Shown here in pieces: positions 16,853 to 25,460 of a stretch of 64,000 nucleotides of DNA. A program made the translations under genes and the position numbers. Position 1 is the stretch's first letter, and the number at the start of each line of letters is the position of its first letter. Source of the DNA: Salinibacter grassmerensis (lineage in GTDB: Bacteria; Bacteroidota; Rhodothermia; Rhodothermales; Salinibacteraceae); NCBI RefSeq assembly GCF_947077765.1, contig NZ_CAMTTF010000001.1, forward strand, positions 470,818 through 534,817. The letters run 5' to 3'. The notes beneath the pieces were generated by a model. That model was not told the DNA's origin, ran no database searches, and worked only from the letters and a program-made list of their open reading frames with translations.

Positions 16853-18217
16853 ATGAGCGACGACATGGCAGACGCCAACCAGGACGGACAGACCCCGGAT
16901 GGCACCAAAAAGCCGGACCTTCCGCCCGGCCTTGCCGGCGGGAGCGACGATCAGGACCAGAGCGCATCCGACGAGGAGACGTCGCCCGGAACGAAAAAAC
17001 CGGATCTTCCGCCGGGGCTTGGGGGCGAAAACGGCGAATCGGATGATCCGAGCACCAAGAAGCCGGCGGGGCCGCCGGGGGCGAAAAAGCCTGCGGGCCC
17101 GCCGTCGCCCGGCAGTGACGGCGATGAGGACGACGGCCCCACGCTGCCACCCGGCTACGGCGGCGACGGAGCAGGCGAGGCCCTGTCCCGGGAGGACTTT
17201 CAGTCCGACCAGGAGGTGCGCTGGTGCCCCGGCTGCGGCGACTACGCCATCCTGTCCACCGTGCAGCGCCTGCTGCCGGACCTGGGGGTGGACAAGGAGA
17301 ACGTTGTGTTCATCAGTGGCATCGGGTGCGCGGGGCGGTTTCCCTACTACATGGACACCTACGGCATGCATGGCATCCACGGCCGTGCGCCCGCTATCGC
17401 TACAGGCCTCAAGACGAGCAACCCGGAGCTGGACGTGTGGGTGGTGACCGGGGACGGAGACGCGCTTTCCATTGGCGGCAACCACCTGATTCACGTCCTG
17501 CGCCGCAACCTCGACACCCAGATCCTGCTCTTCAACAACGAGATCTACGGCCTCACGAAGGGCCAGTACAGCCCCACCTCCGACGCGGGGACCGTCTCCA
17601 AGAGCACGCCCCACGGCTCCGTCGACCGCCCCTTCAACCCCGTCTCTGTCGCGCTGGGGGCCGACGCCTCGTTTGTGGCGCGCACGATGGACCGCGACCC
17701 GAAGCACATGAAGGCGATGATGCGTGCGGCCCACGCCCACGACGGCACCGGCTTCCTGGAGATCTACCAGAACTGCAACATCTTCAACGACGGGGCCTTC
17801 TTCGAATTCACCGAGCGGGAGACGAAAGACGAGCGTGCGATCTTCCTAGAGCACGGCGAGCCGATGACGTTCGCCAACGGCACGAGGGGCATCCGGCTCG
17901 ACACCCTCCAGCCCGAGGTGATCGATCTGGAGGACGACGACTGGTCGGTCGACGACTGCCTCGTGCACGACGAGACCTCCCCGGAGCTCGCCACGATCCT
18001 CGGGCGCATGTCGTGGCAGGACGACGACGGCGACCCGATTCCCCGCCTCGACGAGACCGGCACGCAGCTGCCCCGCCCGTTCGGCGTGATCCACCGCACC
18101 GAGCGACCCACCTACGCGGAGCGTGTGCACCAGCAGCTCGACGCCGTTACTGAAGAGCGAGGGGAGGGAGACCTCGACGCGCTGCTCCGCGCCGGCGAAA
18201 CGTGGACGATTGAGTAG
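16853..18217 (+). CDS. korB: 2-oxoacid:ferredoxin oxidoreductase, thiamine-diphosphate beta subunit with N-terminal extension
   Basis: A 454-residue partner of KorA. The catalytic part starts near residue 115, with WCPGCGDYAILSTVQ at 124-138, SGIGCAGRFPYYMDTYG, HGRAPAIATG, and the thiamine-diphosphate motif GDGDALSIGGNHLIHVLRRN followed by NNEIYGLTKGQYSPTS. Family members normally begin close to the CPGCG motif. Here the first 110 or so residues are a low-complexity extension holding four Lys-Lys-Pro units (around 19, 48, 69 and 78), two of them in the identical decapeptide TKKPDLPPGL, between very acidic stretches. The ATG at 16853 is the first good start, and the extension keeps the same frame and codon style. 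A later start is not excluded. Confidence 0.93.
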   Translation: MSDDMADANQDGQTPDGTKKPDLPPGLAGGSDDQDQSASDEETSPGTKKPDLPPGLGGENGESDDPSTKKPAGPPGAKKPAGPPSPGSDGDEDDGPTLPPGYGGDGAGEALSREDFQSDQEVRWCPGCGDYAILSTVQRLLPDLGVDKENVVFISGIGCAGRFPYYMDTYGMHGIHGRAPAIATGLKTSNPELDVWVVTGDGDALSIGGNHLIHVLRRNLDTQILLFNNEIYGLTKGQYSPTSDAGTVSKSTPHGSVDRPFNPVSVALGADASFVARTMDRDPKHMKAMMRAAHAHDGTGFLEIYQNCNIFNDGAFFEFTERETKDERAIFLEHGEPMTFANGTRGIRLDTLQPEVIDLEDDDWSVDDCLVHDETSPELATILGRMSWQDDDGDPIPRLDETGTQLPRPFGVIHRTERPTYAERVHQQLDAVTEERGEGDLDALLRAGETWTIE

Positions 18218-18367
18218 GGTCCTCCGTGCCGTGGGCCTCTTCGACGTGCAACGGGCCGTCCCTCTCTCTACCCTGTGCTCGGCCAGACGCCCCCGCTCGA
18301 CAAACCGCCTGCCGTTTTCTATACTTGAGGCGGATTCACCCAGCCTTTTAAAATCGCACGTCGAGCT

Positions 18368-18778
18368 ATGATTTGGACGCACCTCAGCACGTTTCGCGAC
18401 CTGGGCCTGCTTCTGCTCCGGGGGACGATTGGGTTGTACATGGCCATCGGACACGGATGGGGAAAAATCATGGGGGGGCCTGAACAATGGGCCGGGCTGG
18501 GCGGCACCATGGAGCTCTTCGGGCTCGGCTTCGTCCCTACCTTCTGGGGCTTTATGGCCGCCTTCGCGGAGTTCGCGGGTGCCCTGCTCGTCGCCCTCGG
18601 CCTGCTTACCCGCCCGGCCGCCCTTCTGCTCGCGGTCAACATGGGGGTTGCGGCCACCGCGCACATGACCGGCATGATCGACGGCAGTCCGGAGAGTGCG
18701 CTCGTCTACGGCTTTGTGTTTCTGAGCCTCGTCTTCGTAGGCCCCGGCAAATACAGCGTCGACGAGGTCGCAGGGTAG
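18368..18778 (+). CDS. DoxX family membrane protein
   Basis: A 136-residue integral membrane protein with four hydrophobic helices and the DoxX pattern. It has an early LGLLLLRGTIGLYMAIGHGW helix, the GGPEQWAGLGGTMELFG loop and the PTFWGFMAAFAEFAGALL helix. It ends with a short hydrophilic tail after GPGKYSVDE. It is the first of two tandem paralogues, with 79 bp between them, followed by a flavin amine oxidase. DoxX proteins are often found with redox enzymes; no specific substrate can be named. A run of A/T (TTTTAAAA, about 18348-18355) just upstream may belong to its promoter. Confidence 0.85.
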   Translation: MIWTHLSTFRDLGLLLLRGTIGLYMAIGHGWGKIMGGPEQWAGLGGTMELFGLGFVPTFWGFMAAFAEFAGALLVALGLLTRPAALLLAVNMGVAATAHMTGMIDGSPESALVYGFVFLSLVFVGPGKYSVDEVAG

Positions 18779-18857
18779 CGCCCGCGTCGCCCCCAGTGGG
18801 CAACGCGACTGTCCACGACGGCCACTCGCATCTACAGACGTTCAGGCAGCCCCAAAT

Positions 18858-19292
18858 ATGGATTCCTCCCGGTGGACCTCCGTCGATCTTGCACTGCTCG
18901 TGCTCCGCATCGGCATTGGCGTCACCTTCGTCTTCGTGTACGGGTGGGACAAAATGGCCGGTGGCCCAGGAACGTGGGGCGATCTCGGAAGCACCATGGA
19001 AATTTTTGGGATCACCTTCTGGCCCACGTTCTGGGGCTTTATGGCGGCGGCCACGGAGTTTGTGGGCGGCATCTGTCTCCTGCTCGGCCTGCTCTTCCGG
19101 CCCGTCCTTGGGCTCCTGCTCGTGGTGATGACGGTCGCGTTTTCGAGCCACGTCGCGGCCGGTGAGGGGCCCTGGCACGCCATGGAGATGGCGACGGTAT
19201 TCGTGGCGCTCCTGCTGACAGGGCCCGGCCGGTACAGCGTAGACGCGTATTTTCGGTCGTCGACGGGGCCGGGGGAGGCTGAGCGTGCCTGA
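18858..19292 (+). CDS. DoxX family membrane protein (tandem paralogue)
   Basis: A 144-residue membrane protein with the same layout as its neighbour at 18368. Shared segments include GG-P-x-x-W, G-STME-IFG and the identical PTFWGFMAA, so the two arose by duplication, although they are now well diverged. Its tail ([13 protein letters not shown]) is hydrophilic. Its last 8 bp overlap the start of the amine oxidase gene in another frame, which points to translational coupling. The two DoxX proteins may form a heteromer in the inner membrane that works with the flavoprotein; this is inference from gene order only. Confidence 0.85.
   Translation: MDSSRWTSVDLALLVLRIGIGVTFVFVYGWDKMAGGPGTWGDLGSTMEIFGITFWPTFWGFMAAATEFVGGICLLLGLLFRPVLGLLLVVMTVAFSSHVAAGEGPWHAMEMATVFVALLLTGPGRYSVDAYFRSSTGPGEAERA
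19271..19278 (+). promoter_or_regulatory. Shine-Dalgarno site for the overlapping GTG start
   Basis: A purine-rich GGGGGAGG lies 6 nt before the GTG at 19285, inside the end of the upstream DoxX gene. Such a strong site is unusual here, where most starts follow C-rich leaders, and it supports the GTG as the true start. Confidence 0.6.
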
Positions 19293-20367
19293 GTCCCCGT
19301 CCGTTCTCGTCGTGGGGGCGGGGCTTGCGGGCCTCGTGGCGGCCACGGAGCTGCACGCGGCGGGCGTGTCGGTCTGTGTCTGGGAGGCGCATAGCCGCGT
19401 GGGGGGACGGTGCCGGAGCCCGGCCGTCGGCCCCGACGAGGTGCGCCTGGACCTAGGGGCCGCCTGGCACTGGGAGGAGCACGAACGGGTGCGCACACTG
19501 GCGGATCGCCTCGGCATTGAACGGGTGCGCCAGCACGAGCCGGGCGTGGCGGTCCAGGAATGGGCCCGAGACGAGCCTGTCGAGCCCTTCGAGTGGCCCG
19601 AAACTCCCCCGCCCTCCTGGCGCCTCGTGGAGGGGACCCAGGCGCTGCACGAGCGCCTTGCCGCCCGGCTCCCGGATGCCGCCCTTTGTCTTCGCCACCG
19701 GCTCCAGGCCCTCCGGCACACGGGGCCCGCGGTGCAGGCCACCGCCCAGACGCCCGATGGCCCGCGGGCCACGTCGGTCGACGCGGTCGTGCTTGCCGTC
19801 CCGCCCCGGCTGGCCGGCCACACCCTTCAGTTCGAACCTGCCCTTCCGGACGCGCTGTCCTCGGCCCTCCGCGGCACCACCACCTGGATGAGCCCCTCGG
19901 CCAAGGCGGCCGTGACCTACGACCGTCCGTTTTGGCGCGAGCAGGGCCTCGCCGGGCGCGTGCGGAGTGCGGCCGGTCCGGTGCACGATTGGCACGACGC
20001 CACGACGCCCGACGGCCACGCCGCGCTCGTCGGGTTCATGCATCCCCCAGGCCCCGACTCCCCCACGCCGAGCGATTCGGGCGAGCAGAGGGCGGCCCTC
20101 GTTCGGCAGCTCGTGCACTGCTTCGGCGAGGCGGCCGGGGCGCCCACCGGCGTCGCAACGGCCGACTGGCGTCACGACCCGGCCACGACGCCGCCCACGG
20201 GGCCCAAGCCGGGCCCGCACGCCCCTCCGGACCCGGCCCCAATCCTTCAGCGCCCGCAGTGGGAGGGGCGGTTGCACGTTGCCGCCGCGGAGACGGCCAC
20301 CGAGCACCCGGGCTATCTCGACGGCGCCATCGAGGCGGGCCGCCGTGCCGCACTCACGCTGGCGTAG
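19285..20367 (+). CDS. FAD-dependent amine oxidase / oxidoreductase
   Basis: A 360-residue flavoprotein of the amine-oxidase family. The N-terminal dinucleotide-binding motif is clear: [21 protein letters not shown], with the acidic residue of [14 protein letters not shown] about 30 residues on, followed by DLGAAWHW. The C-terminal FAD motif is seen in [17 protein letters not shown]. It is shorter than most family members (about 430-500 residues), with the middle substrate domain reduced. Translation starts at a GTG that overlaps the upstream DoxX stop by 8 bp and has a good ribosome site. The substrate is unknown. Coupling to two DoxX membrane proteins suggests a membrane-linked redox task. 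Confidence 0.85.
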   Translation: MPESPSVLVVGAGLAGLVAATELHAAGVSVCVWEAHSRVGGRCRSPAVGPDEVRLDLGAAWHWEEHERVRTLADRLGIERVRQHEPGVAVQEWARDEPVEPFEWPETPPPSWRLVEGTQALHERLAARLPDAALCLRHRLQALRHTGPAVQATAQTPDGPRATSVDAVVLAVPPRLAGHTLQFEPALPDALSSALRGTTTWMSPSAKAAVTYDRPFWREQGLAGRVRSAAGPVHDWHDATTPDGHAALVGFMHPPGPDSPTPSDSGEQRAALVRQLVHCFGEAAGAPTGVATADWRHDPATTPPTGPKPGPHAPPDPAPILQRPQWEGRLHVAAAETATEHPGYLDGAIEAGRRAALTLA

Positions 20368-20593
20368 CGTGGCGGACGGACCGAGGCCGGGTATGCCTCG
20401 CCACGCGCCGTGGCCGGCCCAGGATCGTACATCGCCGGCTTCCACGTCCTGCCAGACTGGCCCGCAGTTGACGGAGCCTTCATGCTGGTCGTGCGTTGGG
20501 GCCTTCGTCAGCGACAGACCGATCTTCGTGACGGCTGCGCTGGCACAGAAGCACGCACGATCACGCTCCTTTTCACAAACCCCCTACGTCGCC

Positions 20594-21190
20594 ATGTCCA
20601 AAACCATCCTGATGATCGTTGGCGACTTTGCCGAGGACTACGAGACGATGGTCCCCTTCCAGATGCTCGACCTGGCGGGCCACGAGGTGCACGCCGTGTG
20701 CCCGGAGAAGAAGGCCGGCGATACGGTGAAGACCGCCATCCACGACTTTGAGGGCGATCAGACCTACACCGAGAAGCCGGGCCACAACTTTGCCCTGAAC
20801 GCCACCTTCGAGGAGGTCGACGCGGCCGACTACGATGCGCTCTGCCTGCCAGGGGGCCGCGCGCCGGAGTACCTGCGCACGAACGACCGCGTGATTGAGA
20901 TGACGCGGCACTTCTTTGAGGAGGACAAGCCCGTCGCGGCCATCTGCCACGCCGCGCAGACGCTTGCCGCCGCCGACGTGCTCGACGGCCGTCGCTGCTC
21001 CGCGTACCCGGCCTGTGCCCCGGAGGTGGAGGCGGCCGGCGGCAGCTACGTCGACGTGGAGATGAGCGAGGCGGTGACCGACGGAAATCTCGTCACGGCT
21101 CCTGCCTGGCCCGCCCACGCGGCCTGGATTCGTCAGTTCTTGGATGTGCTCGGCACCCGCATTGAGCACGCCGAGCCGGTTACGGCTTAG
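20594..21190 (+). CDS. DJ-1/PfpI family protein
   Basis: A 198-residue cytosolic protein of the DJ-1/PfpI superfamily. The nucleophile-elbow Cys118 is in [10 protein letters not shown], followed by His119, and the early acidic partner lies in [16 protein letters not shown]. The [10 protein letters not shown] loop is also typical. Members act as deglycases, glyoxalases, chaperones or proteases; the long insertion around residues 40-70 ([20 protein letters not shown]) resembles PfpI-like general stress proteins. The ATG at 20594 is the natural start, since the 200-codon frame upstream is shadow sequence. It is 226 bp after the amine oxidase and ends with its own terminator hairpin. Confidence 0.9.
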   Translation: MSKTILMIVGDFAEDYETMVPFQMLDLAGHEVHAVCPEKKAGDTVKTAIHDFEGDQTYTEKPGHNFALNATFEEVDAADYDALCLPGGRAPEYLRTNDRVIEMTRHFFEEDKPVAAICHAAQTLAAADVLDGRRCSAYPACAPEVEAAGGSYVDVEMSEAVTDGNLVTAPAWPAHAAWIRQFLDVLGTRIEHAEPVTA

Positions 21191-21229
21191 CGCAGTGGCC
21201 CCACAATAGCGGCCTCTTCGACGAATATG

Positions 21230-21264
21230 GAGCGTCGGCTCTTTTGAGGCCGGCGCTCCTTTTT
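21230..21264 (+). terminator. Rho-independent terminator after the DJ-1/PfpI gene
   Basis: A 10-bp stem (21230-21239 with 21249-21258, one G-U pair) with a 9-nt loop is followed by a run of five T. It starts 40 bp past the stop codon. Confidence 0.75.
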
Positions 21265-21407
21265 GATGAAAGGGGCCTGGGGCTGAAGCCTCCTCCGGGC
21301 AGCAGGGCAAAAGGGCCCGAAGATAAACCCCCTATTTGAGCGTGAGTGGCTGGTTCTAACGCCGTTTCAGAGACGACCACGTCTCCATGGGCTGCGGTCG
21401 AGTCCGT

Positions 21408-21803
21408 TCACCCGCGAACTATGTCGCTGAGCAGGGAGGGGGGCGACCGGTCTTCCACGAAGGCCCGGCCCTCCTCTTCTCCGTCCTCCCGGACCGTCGT
21501 GAGGTCCGGGTCGCTGGTGACGCTTCCGTCGAAGACGATGCCCGCTGCGATGTCGGCGAGGCGCTGCCCGAGGTCGCCGTCGCGGGGGAGCCCCTGCCGG
21601 CAGCCCCGCTCCAGAGTACGGACCGTGTGGTTGCCCACCGGGACGTCCATTGCGCGGCTCACCCCCGCGGTGAAGCCGACGACGTAGGCGGCGGGCTTGG
21701 CCTTCAGCAGGGTGGGGGCGTAGTCGCCGGGCAGGTCGCCCACCTGCAGGCGCAGACCGTCGGCGACGGTTTCGATGACCTTCGCGGAGCGATCGTCGGG
21801 CAT
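21408..21803 (-). CDS. Hypothetical protein
   Basis: A 131-residue soluble, acidic protein beginning MPDDRSAKVIETVADGLRLQ. The middle part has alternating small and hydrophobic residues (AYVVGFTAGVSRAMDVPVGN) and a DIAAGIVFDGSV segment. No family is recognised, and there is no signal peptide or obvious metal motif. I prefer the ATG at 21803 over a TTG three codons upstream. It stands alone between the DJ-1 gene and the osmoprotectant operon, transcribed in the opposite direction to both. Codon usage and acidity agree with a real gene. Confidence 0.6.
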   Translation of the reverse strand: MPDDRSAKVIETVADGLRLQVGDLPGDYAPTLLKAKPAAYVVGFTAGVSRAMDVPVGNHTVRTLERGCRQGLPRDGDLGQRLADIAAGIVFDGSVTSDPDLTTVREDGEEEGRAFVEDRSPPSLLSDIVRG

Positions 21804-22199
21804 GGAAGACAAACTGGTTGATTCGAAATATCGAGCAATCGGTCTACGAATCGACCCCCCGGGCGTTCGGACCCGGCGCCGTCTGGTCGTCCGGGAAGCG
21901 GCTGCCCCAACGTTTCCGCATTTTTTGTCGGGGTGTGCACTTCGCGTTCTCTTGTGAAGATTAATGAATCCAAAAAAATGAGAGGCCTGAGAGCAGGGGG
22001 GCGTCCGCAGTATTCTTTATAAGGTTGTATGAAAGAGAGGGAGAATGGGGGAAACCGTCTCCGTTTCCTAAACATGTTCCTTCCAAGAAGCTAATTAAGT
22101 AGAGTCTTGGCAACAGAGCAAAAACGTCGTGCCCACCTGATAGGCCAAGGCCGTCCCCACTACGCTCGCACCTAGCGAACAAGCCAAGCTACACACGCC
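21804..22199. other. 396-bp intergenic region upstream of the osmoprotectant operon
   Basis: No gene is seen. It is more A/T-rich than its surroundings between about 21950 and 22110 and must hold the promoters of the divergent hypothetical gene and of proVWX. It contains the inverted repeat at 22050-22068. Confidence 0.6.
22050..22068. promoter_or_regulatory. Inverted repeat upstream of proV (possible operator)
   Basis: A perfect GGAAAC / GTTTCC inverted repeat with a 7-nt spacer lies about 130 bp before the proV start, in an A/T-rich stretch. It could be an operator for osmotic control; this rests only on symmetry and position. Confidence 0.3.
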
Positions 22200-23297
22200 A
22201 TGGCTGTTATCGAGGCAGAGGGACTTTGGAAAATTTTTGGGGGAAATCCGGAGCGCGCCCGCACCCTTGCCCAGGAGGGAATGTCGAAGGCGGAGGTAAA
22301 GGAGGAAACCGGCTCCGTAATCGCGGTTGACGACGCCAACTTTGAGGTCCAGGAGCAGGAGATCTTCGTGGTGATGGGCCTTTCGGGCAGTGGCAAGTCG
22401 ACCCTGCTCCGGTGCGTCAATCGCCTGATCGAGCCGACGTTTGGAAAGGTCCACGTCCACGACGACGAGGTGACGGCCTTCGACGAGGATCGCCTCCGCG
22501 AGCTGCGCCGGACCAAGATGTCGATGGTCTTTCAGAATTTTGGGCTGTTCCCGCACCGGACGGTCATCGGAAACGTGGAATACGGCCTCGAGGTGGCGGG
22601 CATGGACAAGGGGGAGCGGCGCGAGAAGGCCCGCCAGTCGCTGGATCTCGTGGGACTGGACGGTTACGAGGATAGCCAGACCAACCAGTTGAGTGGAGGC
22701 ATGCAGCAGCGAGTGGGGCTGGCCCGTGCCCTCGTCAACGACCCCGAAATTCTACTCATGGACGAGGCGTTCAGCGCCCTCGACCCCCTGATTCGGGCCG
22801 ATATGCAGAACGAGTTGCTGGAGTTGCAGGAGCAGTGGGACCCGGCCTGTACGGTCCTCTTCATCACCCACGACCTCGATGAGGCACTGAAGATGGGCGA
22901 CCGCATCGCCATCATGAAGGACGGCCGGATTGCCCAGATTGGCACCCCCACCGAGATCCTCACCCAGCCCGCCGACGAGTACGTCCGCTCCTTCGTCGAA
23001 AACGTGGACCGCACGAAAATTGTCCCCGCCCGGACCGTGATGCGGGACCTTGGCGATGACGAGACCGTGTCTGCCGACGGGCCGTCCGTCTCGCCCCACA
23101 CGCCGATTGCCGAGCTGCTTCCAGTGCTGATCGACGCCGATGGGGTCCTGGCCGTCCGCGACTCGGACGGCATCCTCCAGGGCGTCGTGAGCCAGGATGC
23201 CGTCATGGAAGAGGTGGTGCAGAACGCCGATGGGGCGCGGCGGCGGGACGCCCGCGCCGGCCGGACCGACGAAGACCCCGAAGCAGCGGTGGCCTAG
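22200..23297 (+). CDS. proV: Glycine betaine/proline ABC transporter, ATP-binding protein
   Basis: A 365-residue ATPase of the ProV/OpuAA type that powers import of compatible solutes such as glycine betaine. It has Walker A GLSGSGKST at 60-68, the Q-loop in VFQNFGLFPHRTV, the ABC signature LSGGMQQRVGLARAL, and Walker B LLMDEAFSALDPLIR followed by the switch His in FITHDLDEA. The insertion before Walker A (SKAEVKEETGSVIAVDDANF) is typical of ProV. A CBS-like C-terminal regulatory region covers about residues 280-345. It is the first gene of a proV-proW-proX unit. This importer fits life at high salt, even though the acidic proteome suggests a salt-in strategy. Confidence 0.96.
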   Translation: MAVIEAEGLWKIFGGNPERARTLAQEGMSKAEVKEETGSVIAVDDANFEVQEQEIFVVMGLSGSGKSTLLRCVNRLIEPTFGKVHVHDDEVTAFDEDRLRELRRTKMSMVFQNFGLFPHRTVIGNVEYGLEVAGMDKGERREKARQSLDLVGLDGYEDSQTNQLSGGMQQRVGLARALVNDPEILLMDEAFSALDPLIRADMQNELLELQEQWDPACTVLFITHDLDEALKMGDRIAIMKDGRIAQIGTPTEILTQPADEYVRSFVENVDRTKIVPARTVMRDLGDDETVSADGPSVSPHTPIAELLPVLIDADGVLAVRDSDGILQGVVSQDAVMEEVVQNADGARRRDARAGRTDEDPEAAVA

Positions 23298-23361
23298 TCC
23301 CAGGCGACGGTCCGTCTTTCCCTTCACGCCTATCGTTTTGAACGAAGACACCTGAGTGCGC

Positions 23362-24246
23362 ATGCGACTGGACCTTGGCGGCGCCTTTGCAGCCCTCATC
23401 GAGTGGATTCAGAATAACCTTGGGCCGTTACTCGACGGGGTAACCTTCGTGATTGGGGCGACCATCGAAGGACTGGAGGAGGTGCTACTCTTTCTGCCGA
23501 GCTGGGCAATGATTCTGCTCTTCACCCTCCTTGCGTGGTGGGTAGCATCCCGCGGTGTGGCCATCTTTACGGCGGTTGGGCTGACCCTCCTTGAGGGCGT
23601 GGAGTTCGCCCTATTCGGAATGGAGATTGCCTTCGGCATGGGACTGTGGGAGCCCACGATGCAGACCCTGGCGCTCGTCGCGACGGCGACGCTGATCTCG
23701 CTCCTCATCGGAATTCCTGTGGGCATCTGGGCGGCCAAAAATGACGTGGTGGACGCCATCGTCCGGCCGATTCTGGACTTCATGCAGACGATGCCGGCGT
23801 TCGTGTACCTGATTCCGGCCGTCGTGCTCTTCGGGCTGGGAGAGGTGCCGGGCGTGATCGCTACCTTCATCTTCGCCACGCCTCCGTGCGTGCGCCTGAC
23901 CAACCTCGGCATTCGGCAGGTGTCGGAGGAGGCCGTGGAGGCGGCGGAGTCCTTCGGGTCCACCCCGCGTCAGATGCTCTTCAAGGTAGAGTTGCCGATG
24001 GCGCTGCCCACCATCCTGGCGGGGGTAAATCAGACGGTGCTCCTGGCCCTGTCGATGGTCGTGATTGCTGCGCTCATCGGGGCCGGCGGGCTGGGGAATC
24101 CGGTCGTGGAGGGCATCCAGCAGCTGCGCATCGGGGTCGGGTTTGAGGGGGGGCTGGCCATCGTCATTCTGGCCATCTTCCTGGACCGCATTACGCAGGC
24201 CGTGGGGGAGAAGGCAGGCGCGTCGACCCAGCCCACGACAGGGTGA
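23362..24246 (+). CDS. proW: Glycine betaine/proline ABC transporter, permease
   Basis: A 294-residue inner-membrane permease of the ProW/OpuAB type. About six to seven hydrophobic helices are visible. The conserved cytoplasmic loop that docks on the ATPase is EAAESFGSTPRQMLFKVELPMALPTILAG. DFMQTMPAFVYLIPAV and LSMVVIAALIGAGGLG are also family hallmarks. A GTG two codons upstream (23356) is an alternative start; I give the ATG at 23362. It follows proV by 64 bp and precedes proX by 159 bp on the same strand. Confidence 0.95.
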   Translation: MRLDLGGAFAALIEWIQNNLGPLLDGVTFVIGATIEGLEEVLLFLPSWAMILLFTLLAWWVASRGVAIFTAVGLTLLEGVEFALFGMEIAFGMGLWEPTMQTLALVATATLISLLIGIPVGIWAAKNDVVDAIVRPILDFMQTMPAFVYLIPAVVLFGLGEVPGVIATFIFATPPCVRLTNLGIRQVSEEAVEAAESFGSTPRQMLFKVELPMALPTILAGVNQTVLLALSMVVIAALIGAGGLGNPVVEGIQQLRIGVGFEGGLAIVILAIFLDRITQAVGEKAGASTQPTTG

Positions 24247-24405
24247 TTCACGCGTGCCGTCTCTTGAGGGGGCGAGACATCCGCACACAACTCGCACACA
24301 ACACGGCTCGGAGAAGGGCCTCCTGAATACCCTTTGTCCGGGCACTCTTCTTCGCTTTGCCGCACGACCTAGACACTCACCATCACAAGCAAAAGCCTTA
24401 ACGCT

Positions 24406-25395
24406 ATGAATCTTTCTTCGACACCACTTCGCTCGTTCATTGCCGTTGTCGCGGCCGTTGGTCTCCTTGGGACCGGGCTCGCCGGCTGTGGAGGGAGCGG
24501 GGACAGCCAGGACGTATCGCGCGAGATGAACATGGTCACAGTAAACTGGATTGAGGGGATGGCCTTCACCTACGTCCAGGAGCAGATCATGGAGAACCAG
24601 TACGACATGGAGGTTGACGTTCGAGAGGTCTCGGGCGGTGGCCTCGCCTTCTCGTCGGTGGCCGACGGCGACCGCGACTACTTCAACGAGGCCTGGCTCC
24701 CCACCACCCACCAGGACCCCTGGAGCAAGGCGCAGGGAAATGCCTCCAAGCTGGGGTACACCTACAAGGGCACGTCGGTCGGACTGACCGTGCCGGAATA
24801 CATGGACATCTCCAGTGTCTCGGAGCTGGGAAATTACCGCGATGAGCTCAACGGCGAAATCAACGGCATTGAGTCCGGTGCGGCGATCAACGACCAGACG
24901 CGCCAGATTCTCGAAAACAACAACATCGACGGGTTCTCGGTCGTGGCGTCCAGCGGCCCGGCGACGTGGCAGGCGCTGGAGAACGCCGTCAACAACGAGC
25001 AGCCCATCGTCGTCACGGGTTGGTACCCACACTGGAAGTGGGGCTCGTTCGACCTGAAGTACATCGAGGGAGCGCAAACGGGACAGTCGCCCGTCTTTGG
25101 AAATCCTGAGGACGTCTTCAAGATCGTGGACAGCGAGTTCACGGAGGAGTTTCCGAAGGAGGTCGCGTGCTTCCTGAAGGTATCGGAGGTCAGCGACGAG
25201 CAGATCGAGAGCCTCATGGGCGACTTCCGCAACCGCGGCGACATGAGCAAGCGGGAGGCTGCCAGCCAGTGGATTGAGGAGCACCCGGAGGACGTCAACG
25301 CCTGGACGGATCAGGCCGAGGAGTGCGCTGCGTCCGACGGCGCAGTGGAGACGCTCCCGGACGACGCCACCTACTCGCGCGAGCAGGGCGCGTAG
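24406..25395 (+). CDS. proX: Glycine betaine ABC transporter, substrate-binding lipoprotein
   Basis: A 329-residue periplasmic binding protein of the OpuAC family. A lipoprotein signal peptide ends in the lipobox LAGC (Cys26 lipidated). The mature part is acidic. Ligand-binding aromatics of the family are likely Trp49 in VNWIEGMAFT and the Trp residues of EAWLPTTHQDPW and GWYPHWKW. The product would deliver betaine or a similar quaternary amine to ProVW. The TAG stop at 25393 is followed by a terminator hairpin, then, still in the same frame, by a second, diverged copy of residues 205-329. Confidence 0.94.
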   Translation: MNLSSTPLRSFIAVVAAVGLLGTGLAGCGGSGDSQDVSREMNMVTVNWIEGMAFTYVQEQIMENQYDMEVDVREVSGGGLAFSSVADGDRDYFNEAWLPTTHQDPWSKAQGNASKLGYTYKGTSVGLTVPEYMDISSVSELGNYRDELNGEINGIESGAAINDQTRQILENNNIDGFSVVASSGPATWQALENAVNNEQPIVVTGWYPHWKWGSFDLKYIEGAQTGQSPVFGNPEDVFKIVDSEFTEEFPKEVACFLKVSEVSDEQIESLMGDFRNRGDMSKREAASQWIEEHPEDVNAWTDQAEECAASDGAVETLPDDATYSREQGA

Positions 25396-25425
25396 GAGAC
25401 CGGCTTTGGAATTGACGACGTACTA

Positions 25426-25460
25426 CCCCCGATCGCTGTCTGGCGGTCGGGGGTATTTTA
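25426..25460 (+). terminator. Rho-independent terminator after proX
   Basis: An 11-bp stem (25426-25436 with 25443-25453, one G-U pair) closes a 6-nt loop and is followed by TATTTTA. It begins 31 bp after the proX stop and separates proX from the remnant copy downstream. Confidence 0.75.

Noticed and set aside
21370-21385. GAGACG-ACCA-CGTCTC hairpin near the end of the hypothetical gene at 21408
   Set aside because: The stem is only 6 bp and no T-run follows on the minus strand, so I do not call it a terminator.
24269-24288. GTCTC / GAGAC inverted repeat between proW and proX
   Set aside because: The repeat is short with a long spacer and no T-run; chance occurrence is likely.
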